Positions 12,296-27,200 of a stretch of DNA of 64,000 nucleotides are shown piece by piece. The notes below the pieces were generated by a model. It was not told the DNA's origin. It did not search any database and worked only from the letters and a program-made list of their open reading frames with translations. This stretch comes from Lineus longissimus (lineage: Eukaryota > Nemertea > Pilidiophora > Heteronemertea > Lineidae): contig NC_088311.1 in the NCBI RefSeq assembly GCF_910592395.1, positions 1,552,501 to 1,616,500 of the forward strand, read 5' to 3'. A program made the translations under genes and the position numbers. Every line of letters begins with the position of its first letter. Position 1 is the first letter of the stretch.

Positions 12296-15200
12296 CTGGA
12301 AAAAATAGAAGGAGAGAGTTACAAGATGAAATGAATCAATTTGAACACACAGCAAGGGGATCAAGGGGGATCTTGCACGGCCGCCATATTTCAGAAAAAA
12401 TCTCTTAAAAGAACTCCACTACCGGCTCAATGATAATCACACCAAAATATTGAGTAACACAAGACGTTATTGATCTTCACTATTCCGAGGGGAAATGAAG
12501 AAATATCGACCACTGCTCGTCAATTTCTTGCAATTATCTTGAAAAACCTCTTCATTATTTGACTTGGAATGCCAAGACCGGATGTCAGACATTTGTCCGC
12601 TGAAAACACCATTGCGATTAACAAGACGTTTATCTGTGTTGTCTCGGTTGTTTGTTGGGTCTACAGAACTGATTCAAGACAAATTTATCATAGCAGCCAA
12701 GTCAATGCTGGACCTGGGATAACCTGTCACTTCAAAGTGCTTGTACTTAAACTTTGAAATGATATGTTATTGGTCAAGCTTCATGTAAGTCTCGTTCTGC
12801 GGACCCTTTATTTATAGTAGCAGCTACCAATCGATTTAGTCATCGTACAGTTCCACGGAAGTACACCACAGACGCCAGGGACAGGCTCCCAACAGTGTGG
12901 ATTACCATGCTACCGCTGGTCTAGGAGATAACACACTATTATGCTCCCAAAGAGACTCTCAGCCTTCATTGATGAGGGCTATTACCATCGGTGGTGAACG
13001 TTGGAAAACACGCTTGAAATATACAGTGGGTAAGCTGACACAAGGTTAAGAAGGTTCTCATTGGCCTTGTGCCATGTGAAATGATAATAGCCAAGACATT
13101 TATACAGCTTATGTTTAAAGGTAGAGACTTTTTGTACAGAGGGGGAGTGGGTAGTAATACACTGAGGCTATGACCGGCAAGACTTTTAGATTTTTGCTAG
13201 CTTAGTTGTAAGAACGTCAGACAAAATACCAGGAGTCTTTGGTTAAACCATTGCTGATAGATCTTTGTTTCCGCAAAGAAAGAACAGGGGAAGTGTGTGT
13301 AAGGTATGAGCCAATAAAGTAAATGTGAAATCACACATTCGAGCCCTCTTTCCCTTTCAGCGAGACAAAGCTTCCATTAACAGCACCAGAGTGTTCCCGA
13401 TTGCAGCGGATAACTATGATTAATTGAGTATTCTGTCAATCTATCAGCCCGGGTAGCGGTAATTGGGGATCAAACTGTTACCATGTCAACTGAGTGAGCC
13501 CAGGTTGCTCGAGCATTCATCCAATGTTAGCATAGCGCCCTGTGCTTTGAGAGCAACAAAGCAACTTGGATATGTCACTGATTTGATAAGTGATTTATAC
13601 AAGTCTGGAAATGTCCCTAAAGGGAAATGATCATTGGTAGAAGTGAGCCACAGCAAGGTGTAATTTGGATCATTCACAAAGAAACGATTGATTCATTTCG
13701 CTAAACCGGGTATATGAATTCAGTTTTTCAGTTCGTTCATATTTGAAATGGTCAGTTTCTTCCCCCTTCTGCCACAATTGAGCCAACTGAGACTCATGTA
13801 AACAGCATATTCAATTAGAAATACCAGCGCCATAAAGAAGTTGCGACTTGAAAATTCTCTCGTCAGACACAAGTGGGCTGATCCAGTCATTAGCATAGCA
13901 GTCACAGAAACCAAAACACCAATATGGCGGCTGCGATATTGAATCCTCACAAATTATTGATCGTCCCGCCTGACATGATCTCTAATGATCGGGAAGAAGA
14001 AACAGTCGTCCATGAAATGTTGCTATTCAAAAACGGTTTGGTGTTATTCGTTTTATAAGGCAGCACTTTTAAAACAACTCCAAGAGGTGCACGACGACCA
14101 CGACAGTCTATCAAAGCATCAAATTGTTTTGTCTGAGCGGTGATGGGTCCCTTTCGAAGCAAATTTCCGGATGTTAGGTGGGCGACTTGCTGACATCATC
14201 CCCATTGTAGTGCCATTTATACAGCAACTTCAAAACATTAGTACAGGTCGATGTGTCACTCGTCATTCAACTTTAATTTAGTAGCAACTTTACAACAGAA
14301 TTAGTTACAAACATAAACTATTTATTCAAACAGAACTAAAAGCATTTCCCCTAAACTACGAGAGTGATGCAAGCCACAAGTTATATAATGATATCAAGAT
14401 CACCTGAACTAATGAAACTTAGTGATGTGAAGTATAAAGTATAAACTACACAATAGTAATCACCTAAACTATGAAATTAGTGACAAGTACAATCTAAATT
14501 ATGCAATTAGTAAACAAACATTACCTAAACTCTAAAATCATGACAAGCATGACCTAAAGAAATGATGTGATTAGTGACAAACATTACCTAACTACAAAAT
14601 TTGTGAAAATGTGAACTAGAAGTAAAGTTAGTGCTTCAAACCACCACCAGTTAATAGCAAGCCAATCACGGAAAGGCAAGGTTCGTACATGAGCCGTCCA
14701 ATCAAAAGCCACACTCAAGTTCAAATCTTACATGAGGGTTAATTTCAACAAACCACATACCAATGAAATACCTCGTGCAGAAATATGGTAATTTACCTTG
14801 GCAATTTGAAAGTACATACTTCAATACCACATTCAGTAGTTTCAGTTGATGGAGAAACACTGCTGGTATGTTTTTGGGTTTATACATGGACCATTCCTGC
14901 ACTGATCTTCAGGGACAAGCTGATGATAGGTTCAGAGTTTGAACTCACAACCCCTGGTTGTGAGTCCAGCTCTGAACTCCTATGTTAACCTGATCCATCC
15001 AATCGGTAGATAACTATTTTCTTTGAGAAAACAGTTGACAGCTCCATTTCAACTGTAAACTCACTGAATTAACTGAACACCATTGGGTTGTTGGTAGTTT
15101 TGTTGGACTCGTACGAACCCTGATGACAGCTTACAACATACCTAGCTGGTCGGCTAATTGTTTGCCTCTCTCTGCTGAAACGACGCGCTCATCTTCCAGA

Positions 15201-18200
15201 TCGCATTTGTTACCGACTAGCACAACTTGTGCATTGTCCCAAGAGTAAGTCTTGATTTGTGTACACCTGCAAACCATACAATGAGAGACGGATAAGAAAC
15301 ACCATACCTAGCTGATCGGCAAGATGCTCGCCTCGTTTGATGGAGATGACTCGCTCGTCCTCGCAATCACACTTATTCCCGAGCAGTATTACCTGAGCAT
15401 TGTCCCAACTATACATCTGTATCTGTGTACACCTGCAAGAGATGTATCCCATGATCCTTTGTTGACAGTGGTGCCACCTGTTAGTGAAAAGTCAAGGCGG
15501 CTGGAAGTTGTTGTGTGCTGCCACCTATAACCGTGCAAGCCAGGAATGCGAGTGTTAACGTAAAATGAAGGAAATAAATGCAAGGAGGCAGAAAATGTGG
15601 AGAAAACAACATCATAAGAGAAAGAGGTTTGTGTATTGGTGAGGTCTTCTTTTTGAGACAAAATAGATTGTTATACACAGAAACTAGTTTTGGATGAACA
15701 GGTCAACATATGATTGTCCATGGCTCGTCTCCACCCTGATGTTGTATTTTCTTCACACAAGCGCCCTCTAACTAATCCTTGGCAAGCAGAATAAAGCTCT
15801 CCCACCAATCCGCCACTCAATTAATCAGAAACAGAAATAAAAATGATGGCATAGGAGTTGGTTTTCTAAATAAATAGTAATGTGTAAGCTTGCTCATGGA
15901 AAAATCCAAACAAATGAAAGTTAGGACAAGGAATAACTCAATAAAGTTTCAGGAAGTAACAATAATTTTTTTGGAACATGCAACATTTGATACACATTTT
16001 CAGTAACTGAACAGGGGAGGACACTTCCACTAACATACCAGGGACAAGCTTGAGTGTACCAAGAGGTCCATACCTATGCCACCTACCTTACCTTAAGAAC
16101 ACTATGGCAAGATTGTAGGACTTTTGACTTCACCAAATATGCACCAAAAAGACAGTGGTTGTTACTGACTGCCTTTTGCTACGATCATCTGATCTTGGGA
16201 CAGCTGTGTTGGCGCATTAGGCAACATCAGAATAGATTGTCTATACTGTAAGCCAGTTCTGGAAACTAAAGCCATAACTCACGTTCCATTCAGTGCTGCC
16301 ATCATGTGGTCCATTATTTGACTCAAAATCCTTTTCACAGTGTGACACAAATAGTGATTGCTGTGTGTTTTATGTGTGTTGTGATGTCATGGACACTATT
16401 TTTGGATACCATAATTGTTTCTCACAACTTGACAGCTATCTGAGGAGACCTTTTCCACAACAATGCAAAGACAATGTTTGCATTGTATCTAGACATAGCC
16501 GCATGATTTATGTAACTTTTGATGTAGATTTATACTGTTTCTAGCTCAAACACAACAACATCATACAAAGCCTCATGTCACCTTCCAATGAAATGAGAAG
16601 TCAGGTGGTGACATCCCACAGCTACTCGCTATCGTAAAACACAAATCATCACTGTGATAAAGTATGAGTTGCCATCTGTGTCTGACACAACAGCTCTCGT
16701 AGCCTAAAGGGCAATCAGCAACAACCACTCTTAAGGTTACAACCCTACGTTGCCAAACAGCAAATAAAAAGTCCAAGCCCGCTCCCATTTACCTAAATCA
16801 TCTGCTAATTTTTGTGCATGGTCTTTTGAAACTGCTCTAATGTCTTCGCGGTCACATTTATTGCCAACTAAAACTACAGTGGAGTCTTCCCAAGCGTGGG
16901 TGTTTTTAAGTGAGCTCCTAGAGTAAGCAAGGAGAGCAAAGTAAGTGGAGGAAACACGAGGAGTTACTCTCAAGGTATTGGTGTGGGAGTGGTGTGGTGG
17001 GGGGTCCTCAGGCTACCAGGCTAAAGCAGTTCGAGGGAGTGTGGCAAAATAGCTCTTCTCATCAAACAGGTCAAAGGTTCCAACATCTTGGTCATCGGGG
17101 AATCACCTTCTGATTTTGAAATAGCCTCGCACAACAAAAACAGGTTAAGAATCCCAAACTAAAAGTTGGACAAGCTAATATCGTAAGAAAAGAAATGAAT
17201 GCCAGAGGAACCCTGTAAAAGTGGGATAAAGGGCTTAAAAGCATGAATTAATATAAAAGGAAAACAATATACAATGTACGCAGATACAAGACTCAGTTGG
17301 TCAATCAATGACTGGTTGGTTGAAGATACAGACTCTTAGTCTCTGTCAGTTTTCTGAAATGTGCTCGTTCATACAAAGGGTTTGTGTTCACATTTAACAA
17401 TGACTGAGGAAGAAAAAGGGTGATTCAGAAGATGGGGAATGGGATACATAGTGGATTTTGTAGGAAGAGAAGGCTGTAAAGGAAAAGAGAGAGAAGTCAT
17501 TGTAAGAAGATGATGGATGAAGACTATGAGAACAAATGAGGGAACTGACTTCTACTCACTTCACATGGATATCCATGGAAGCCATCGCCTCAATTTAACC
17601 TCATAAAAGATGTTCAGACAATACTATTGATTCAGCCTTTTGAAGACAAGGCTGCTTACCAATGAGCGAAAACGTCAAAGAGATTCAATCTATGACAAGA
17701 AATCCCTGACACACTATCCAGGCACATCACTTGATTTGATCAATACTGGGTCCCTGACAATAGCCAGCTTTAATCTTAGCTAAATGTCAACAAGATTAGA
17801 ATCGACTTTCACTTGGAAGCAGACTATAGAAATGGTAACAGCTGATCAAGACATTGAGTTTTAAAGAAAACGGCTGAAAAAAACGAAGTGATTGGATTCA
17901 CTTCATTTGATTTGAATGAGGAAGCGATTCGGTGCTGTAAAAATTCAATTTATTTAAGTAAGTGGCATTAAAGATGAATTCAATATCGGTGGATCGAAGA
18001 AGCAAATGTCAGAGGTCAGGCTTTCACCAGATTTGTGTTCTCAGCCTAAAGTGGAGGTAAGTGCTCCTCAAAGCATTTTAGCATTTCACTGAGAGACACA
18101 ATGATAAACCTTGGTAAAGCAAGAGCCAAGTTATCATCCGGTAGGAATGTGGCTCACTGACGGCCGTCCAAGGTTATGTTCAAACAAAACACTTGGGATG

Positions 18201-21200
18201 AATGATTTACAGCTCGTGAAAATGGCATCAGGGAGGCCGTGGGCGTAAGAATCGATTAGACCAGGAATAGACTAGGATGTTCACAAAACATGCATGGCAC
18301 TTCATGAGACTCGGGAGGACATGGCCTTTCCGACTTACAATCAATAAGCCAAAAACAGACAGTACAGCCTCTGGGACATGATCAGGACTGATGGAGAACT
18401 GAGAAGGCAGGCAAATTAATCAGCCCGGCACAGCACTGCCATAACCAGAAGTATGTCAGGGGAATCTGGCCTTTTTAACGCAAGGTTCTCCGCTACAACA
18501 TATTCGGTTCAGGAGAACAAATCAAGACTAGCTGAACCTTGAAGACCACACAGACTTCAATAAGATAGAGGATACAAGAATATGAACCGCACGAGAAACA
18601 GATAGCGAGCATGCCACTCAATGAAACACAGAAATAGAAAAGAAAACTTGAAATGTCACACAACATAGCCAGATTTATGCTGTGACCTTTCACTTTCAGT
18701 CATTCACTGCCATATCACAATGGAGAAAGGACAACAAGTGCTAAGGGATTGCATGTCAACAATAAATCATCAATCTCAAAATGTCATAATTCTCTAGCAA
18801 GAATACCTCACCGCTTTAAGCCGAGGAATCGCAGGTTGGTTGAGTTTGTCATATTGCCACACACCTAGCTGCCTCACTATCAAACCAACCACAGTTCTTA
18901 GCTAGGTTTGGCACACTACTTCACCAATAACCAAACCACACCAACAGAATGTACCAAGCCAGTGCATGATCAACAAGACCATGAACAACACTATACAGAT
19001 GCCAGGGCCATGGAGCTACTTGCTATTGATCTGCGCCGATGTACTGAGAAGAATCCACACATCAACTGTCGATATTCTTGGGAAGATGGGTGAAGATGCC
19101 AAATGACCAACAACATGGTGGCACTTAGGAGGAGACTAAGTAAAATGTTCATGTTTTCAACATTGCTCTGTGCTGCAGAAGGACCCACTCTATTCATCTG
19201 AGAGGAAGACAGAATCATAATCAGGGAAACTCCAGCTAGAAAGGAGGCTTACTTTGTCAGAGAAAGTGTCCCTGCAGACCACTGTGACCTGGGACCCCAG
19301 CCCGTTCAAGGTTACTGCATGCATGACAACCATGAATCTTGGATGTTGCCAGTTCTCAAGACCTAACCCACAAGAGGATTGCTAGTACAACGACACAGCA
19401 GTCAATGTTCTGGCAATGAGCTAGAACACGTTGCAGAGGATGTAACCAGCCCATTAATCTCCCAGGCGGCAATTCCAGGACCGGATACCGCCAACGTAAT
19501 TCTTTCTGGAGTGCAATCCATAATTCAGAGCAGCAAAGATATAAATGTCCCCAGAGGACGGATCCGGATCCTCCATTTATTAGACGGCATAGTTTTTACA
19601 CTCAAATTTATAGCAACAGATAATTTATCTCAATGACCATTTCAAGAAAATTTACGAGATACCGACACATCAGCTCATTAATATACTGATGGAACGAACA
19701 CTTTGCAGGTGGAATGGAACCAAGTTGGCGCTGATTAAAGTGCTGTAAACTAAAGTCTATCATGATATACAGCAGCGAAACTACTAAACCCCAATCGCTT
19801 ATAGTTTAAACTGACTTAGTTGTCCTTTTTATGTGATTGATGGCGGTTATCATACTGATAGACGACTAACCCTGATTAGTTTTTAGTTTTAACTGTTTTA
19901 GCAGCCAATGAAATTATCGAGGGAGATGATAAAAGGATATGCTGTAGAACAGAAAGAGAAAAGTGAGAAATTGGTTAGGGAAGGATAGACACAATACGAC
20001 AATGATAGCAGATGGTGAAATTAAGTGGAGAGGCATTTTATCATTATCAAAGCAACATATAACAGAAGATGGACGACAGGCAGGAGCTAGGGGGTTAAAT
20101 TGGAGGTCATCAGGTGATTGATATGTATACAGTTAAGGTATTGGGTCGTGTTCAATTCAGTGATAAATATCCCTTATACAAACGTGAATAGTCTCCATTT
20201 CCTTATACAGATGGGAGAGAACCCTATGGGCAACTTTGTGTTCCTTTTAAATCTGACCTACCGCTTCCCGGCTCCTGCCTACAGACTCCTTTTAGGTCCC
20301 TTAAGGGGAACAAGAGTCATCACGTGTCAGCACCTGCGAATACACCTGCGCTCCCCAGCAAAAATGTCTTAATCAAGATGATACCAAAATGTCTTGAACA
20401 TGATTATAGGTGTCTTATTTCTCAATTTTAGATGATGCTTCACATATTAACAACAAGACTTTCAGTTTTGAAGGATTATCTGAACACTTAGAATTAGCCA
20501 GTTTCTATATGAGTTTCTGGCCTGTTCCTAGCCCATACTTACCAGTCCTGTACTGCATTAAAAGACTCCTCGTTCGTGACATCATACATTAGTATAAATC
20601 CCATAGCACCTCTATAATATGCAGTTGTTATAGTACGATATCTTTCCTGACCTGCGGTGTCCTGTAACGACAGAAAGCAGACAACATGAGATATGGTCAA
20701 CACATGAACAAAGCTGATATGTAATAGACATGTACCAGCTTAATAGGCCTTGTAGCTATCATTTGTCAACTGGGGTTGTCCAGGGATCAGCTTGTCTGTC
20801 TGACTTCTCGTACCCTAAAGTAATAGAAAGGAGTTGTCGACAGACAGCACAAAAGCTGTCAAGGATACTGTGCCGGTCATCATGCACATTATCAACTCAT
20901 GCAAAGCGAGGTTACCACTGATTATACTGCTCAACATATCTCTGCGGAGGAACAGACGGCCAACAGCACTGATGATGAGGTATTGATCCTTCCATCTCTC
21001 CTTTAGAGCACAATCTAGAGCTGGCAGATAGCTCAACCAACCATTACATGTATCAAGGGCTATTTGCTGCCCAGATCATACTTAACGAAATGTCAATGTT
21101 GCTTCCAGACTGGTTAACGTCTCGCAAGATGGTATGGGCCATCATGCTCATGCTGATATCAGCAGCTATTTGAGCTGGCCGCATATCCGGTATACCAAAC

Positions 21201-24200
21201 ATAAAAGCATAGAACAAAAGCACGAAGTGTCCAGAAGTCATTGAACAAGGCAGCAGAGTAGCTCTTGTTTCCGGCAGCCATATTCGCCAAAAACCTTTAT
21301 CGATCATTTGTACAGGAAATGTGTATTCACACTGCAACTCTATCCATTAATGAACAGAAATCATTGAGTCTGAAGAGTGGCCTGAAGCCACTTTAACTAT
21401 ATGTATACAGAGCACGGCCACCAAGAGCACTATCAACCGGCACACACACAACTGAGTGAAACTATCAATGCAGCCAGAGTGGTGACAAACATTACTGTTC
21501 AAGTGCCTCCTTCAATGAAACAGCTCAAACTCTATCACAATCGATAGTGAACCGAAGAGCATTCGACAATGAACAACAAACTACTCTTGCCACTGTATTA
21601 GTTTTTAAAGTAGTTTTCTTGATTGATATTGGAAGTGCATGAACCTCAAAACAGAAGAAGTACAGCTTCTCTAATAAGGACATCACCGGTCAATCTCAAC
21701 CAAGGTGTTGTGTTGAACATGGCAGTATGACGTAGAACAGAATTGTTGACAATGACAATTTGTACAAGTTGCGTAAATACGAACCAGGATCCAACCGTCC
21801 GCCGTATCATTGATTAAATCATATTTCTTTGAAACGACCAGTGGACTTGTGCCAAGCCAAGTCCAGACCCTGCGGCTGTACTGTATTGCGAGCTGCACCA
21901 GATGGCCCGTCACCTGACTTGATAAGCTGCTCTGGGACAGCATCTAATAAACCATGCCACACCTCCGATTGACTCTAGAACAAATATAAATTGGCCACCT
22001 GGTGGGACGAACAATAAGTTATGAACTATAATGGAAATTCAATCGAGTTATGGGCATTTTCATGATGGTTTTAATTGTTACTTCATTTAGTATTGTTGGT
22101 TCATGAAAAACGTACAGCACTGTATTCAATTCCTCATGAATTCTCAATAATGGTCAAATATGTACTAAATATGTCATCATTGACGTATTTAGGATGAATA
22201 AAACTATTTGTGGTTTTATGGGTGATATTTGTCATATTTGTTTGACCTACAACAGGTGCGGTGATTAGGTTAGAATTAGTTTACTGTAATAAAATATAAT
22301 GAGATTGGCATTGGGCCCAGTGATAAACACAGCCAAAACCAGCTCACCATCCTCAAAAACACTGGTTTCTTTCAGCTATTGCCACCAACTCCCTCCATGG
22401 ACTCCAGCAGCTTGGCAACAATGATATTTCAAATCATCTGAGCACCGCAGGCAGATATTGGCCATCCACGGTAACCATAGTACCCCTCTCATAGTCCATA
22501 ACCCCCTACTCGACTATCTCAGACACCCAATTGCGAGCTACTGCCCCGCATCCGGTGTTCAGAAGCACAAAGCTATCGATATTGGGAGATTTGATTGTTG
22601 TGTTAAATCAATCACTGTCATCATCAATTATATGCCTTGATTGATATCTTTTGATTAACAGGGTCGTGGACACCCACGGGACGCTCCGTCATGATTAAAT
22701 TTTCGTCGATAACATGGTACTTCATCCCAATAGATTTCCTTCATTATCTCCCACTCGAAAGGACTGAACCTGACGTCCTCAAGCATTCAATGCAAGAAAC
22801 CAAGCCAGATTGCCCAGGTATCTGTTCAACTGTAGGGGAAAGAATACGAAAACGACAAGGAAGATCTTTCTACACAAGTAAACAAGTCATCCCTTCACAT
22901 CACTCCATCACTTCTCTTGAGAGTGATTAGATTCTGTGATTTAGATTTCCATGACACGACAGCACGGCCTGTGGCATTATTGCCTTGTCACGAGGATCTA
23001 AAAGGAGAATGCAAATGAGATGATGCAGAAGAAATAGCCATTCAAGGTTGGAGGTAGCTGACAAGGGTGAGGTTGGTTAAACTCCTCAATGCAACTGGAT
23101 TATAGGAAGAGCTGACTAGCTTCATCAAGGAGTTCATACATCTACTGGCAAGAATTGAAGAGCACGAGTGCCGAGTGTCGTCTTCTTTCTTGATATATTA
23201 ATGTGTCAGAAGGTGTTCTGAATATGTCCTATGGGAATTCAGTTACCATGGAAACAGCACTAGGGAATGACAAATCTCACAGCTATTTTGTTTTGTTGAT
23301 ACTGTTCGTTTCGTTGAAGACACAAATTATGCTGTGAAAGGAAAGAGCAACATGTTTTTTCTTCTGTTTTTTAGTAAACTGGGTTTAATCAAAAGCAGGT
23401 CTAAAGCTGATCCTAGGATTACTTCAAACGAGAAGTCTGGTCTACTAGATCCTTACCATGTGGACACAGGGCGATTGATACTGACTTGTGCTGAATCACC
23501 ATGTGAAGAGTTTCCTGGCAAAAGAGATATGCGCCATATCCAAAATCTTTGCGTTAACCATATCATTCAGTTTTCAATGGCAGATGAGTCAAATATGTCT
23601 CACCCTACCCTTTATCATCATCCCGTCACTTTGATTTCCTGGCTAACAGTCCCAAGCGGAGCACGTTTTCTATTTTGAGATTGGATGATGCATAAATGTT
23701 TATGGAATCAAAGCTGACATCAAGTATGAGAAATGGATGAATTAGTACGAACCTGTGACACAGCATTGCAATCAATCGTACTGCGCTATTCATTCACTGT
23801 CAGACTGTCAATTCCATACGTCAGTGTTCGTTGGCAGTATCAGCTTGTTGGGTTGAATAAACTGAATAGTGGTTCGGGGAATTGGCGGTTTAGACTGGTT
23901 GGTATGAATACTGCTGTAGTTGCTGTCAGGAGTATGATCGGTGCTATGACAACTCCACTTTGATGCGACTCGCTTGTATGTTAGAGAGCTGGGCCCTTCC
24001 TCGAGTAAGCCACTTGCTTCTCTTCATTCCAATCTCTTGTTTGATTCTAACAAGCTGAAATCCGACTGATGCCCAATTCAAAAGTTTTCTTCTTCCTTTT
24101 TATCAAAATAACTTGCCTTTCTGTATTGAATTTAGAGAACTTCAATGTAATTTGAATTGTTTCGATTCATGAGACGGATGTGGATTCGAGTGGTGGTATC

Positions 24201-27200
24201 TCATTTATGAACGCCATTGATCGAGCGAATTCTTGAAAGGTCATGGTGTTTCCAAGAGAAGGAAAATCAATACGATGCTAGAATAGATAATATTCATCAA
24301 GGCAAACATAGCATCGGATAGGATATCAAAGGATGGAGAATATACTCAGATACAAATAGAACTGTGTATAGATGGTAGGAATGTTGGATGAAACAGCAAA
24401 GCACCATGAAGGGGGCACTTTATTCAGTTTTATAGTATGTTGTCCTCTGTTGCCACCACATGCTTGGCAAATAGGACTCCGACAACTTTTTAAAAACCTG
24501 ACCAAGCTACATCAACTTTCATCAGTTTCAACACTTGCTCACGAAATCCAAACCTGTAACAACTGTTAAGTTGCGTTGGGACTCATTTTCAGAAATTGGT
24601 TGAGATTATAACCAAGAAAGCATGTTTGGATTTCACAAGATACTGTTCCTGATTTATGCATCATATAACAACACTGTATCCCAACCGTCCAATCTAAGCA
24701 ATACATATTCCCCTAATGGTGCAATACCACTGAACCCCATCTTCCACAGAGTCATGTCACGTTAGAGCAAGTGACCTTTCCACAATCCATCAGCTTAATT
24801 GACATCTCATGTTTCCCAGCAGTCTTGCAGAATGCCAGTAACAAAGCTTGGTACACACTCCAATGGATAGTAACCATAGGATACTGGTATTTCTGAGGTT
24901 ATGATCAAGCAGGGGTTGAACCCACCAAATTTGGAATGACAGAATGTGGAATAACAGACTTCTTTTCAAAACAAACACATATTAATTAGTACCTTTTGAC
25001 AAGCCAGCACGGGAATAATCTGTTGTTATTGAACAAATCCGATTCCTAACAAACTTTCACCACCAAAGTGCATGTAGTGAGATTTGATTAGATGTGGTCT
25101 ATCGGTCATAGAATAATGGATCATACAATGCAGCAACAGTCCCCTAGGAATTGACCGCGGATCATAAAGCACACCAACAATGGTAGCTAGCTGTAGTGTA
25201 ATCCGATGTAGTGTAGTGTAATCCAATGGTAAGGTGGAAGCAGAATGAAGGTTCCGTCATGTACCAAAACTGGTGAACACTCAAGTGAAGTGGAACGAAA
25301 CTTGAGGCAGTGTTTGTCGAAGGACTTTCACTCATGACTGGGTCTTTACAGCTTCTATAACTAATGACTGAGTTCAGACTTCTGAAAGTGTATCATCGGT
25401 TGATGCTCAACAAACATGAATTATGAAGTCCAAGAAAGATGCGGACCAATGTGCACCCAGCCCTAACTGGGTGTTTACAGTTGATTATGCGTGTGCACAC
25501 AGCCAAGAGAGCTTGCCCGCCACACTTTATTAGGTTTCCATGTTTATTGATTTCCACACAGATCAATAGGACGCAGGAATCTAGCGGTCATATATATAGC
25601 TTGTACTGTCAGCCAGTGTAACAGCAAGCCACATTATTGACAATTGCTCTGATGAACGAGTCGACGTTAGCATAATTGCAGTATGAATTAGCTCATTAGC
25701 AGCATTCAGAAACCAGCAGATGATCTGGTCGAATGTGTGGATTCATGGTGAGAACAGTGTTTGGAGACAACATGTATGACTATGTCAATTCAACGAGTCG
25801 AGGTAACAGACGTTTTCCTTAGAGAATCTATTTATCCCCCCCCCCCATAACGCCGTTACAGAGAGGAAATAAAGACATGTCATTGATGCCATCCATGCAA
25901 CAGGAATATCAGAACAGACTGTGGTACCAATGTTACTACTTTCGTCTAACCTTGATCATGAAGCTGGCGATTGAAGCAGACATTTATCTTGCATCATCAA
26001 GCCTTACTTCACAAAACCCAGATCACAGGCAATGGCAGCACATCAATCCCGCCGCCGTAAAAGCCTTGTCTTTGTCACTCAACATCATAGAAAAGTGGAT
26101 AAAGATGATTCTCCAAAGGGAGGGTTACAATGTTACAATGATAGACAGGAGTCTGTAATACTACCTCTTGTGCTTCCAATTGCAACACGTCAAGACTGCT
26201 CTCCAGAAGATAATGTGTCCATTCACCCCAAAACCTTGAGAAACAGCTCTTTACTCTACCAAAGAACTCTGCCATTGGAGAGTTTTATTGATCATTTTCC
26301 CACTCCTGTTCAAAAGTATGGTCCACTGTTAGCTGGCAGCTTTATAGATAAGAAGATATATGAAGTGTACCATAGCTGCAGGGTATCATCACTAAGGTAA
26401 CAGGGTATTAGACAAAGCTGGTCACATGAAACATGGGCTGACGTTCTCGTGTTGGTAAATGTTTCACAGCGGAGAGCATAAATAACAGAGAAAATGGTGT
26501 TGTGTAGAAAGCCAGTGCAGATGAGGTCAATACAGACCACTCTGCCACAGAGATGTCAGGTCTACCATAACCAGAAAACTACAGCCGACGCAATATGGTC
26601 AATCAATAGGGCACCGTGGTGATGTCTCAATGACCTAAACACAGCGAACTTGACATTTCAGCAACGCAATCCTCAAGGAAAATGAAGACTGAAACAGAAG
26701 ATTGTGATAGAATAGCACAGATTAAAGAAACCAAATGTTCTCTGGTGTAACCTCCAGATTACCTTGAATGTAAAGAAGTCTTCCCGATGCCGCAGGAGAG
26801 AATCTCTCCATAATTGATGAGAGTGTGGTAATGCCGAGGAAAAATACAACTAACGAGTAGAGTGAAGTAATGAACATTAATAATGAAGTTACTCAAGCTA
26901 ATTAGCTCCAAAAGGCAAGACTTTAATAATTGACCGCACACAACTGGTCATCACCATACCAACACAGCTCAACCTTTGCCTGCAATCTTGATCATCAGAT
27001 TTGGAGCTTGGTACATGTAGTTGGGCACTTTTGACCTTTGACATCAGGAATGTTTCTTTCTGTTTAACCACGGCACAGTTCAGCAACTGGCATTGGTCAT
27101 CAGAATGGAAAGTTTACAACTAAGAAGGGGAAGAAGATCAAAGATCTAAAAGATCCACCCAACCGTGTTCCAGGAAAACAAACTATCTACTGTTGATCCA

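Noticed and set aside
16793-16917. Separate Rab gene instead of a Rab3 cassette
   Set aside because: No P-loop, switch or C-terminal exons of another Rab are nearby, while length and phases match the other two Rab3 cassettes exactly.
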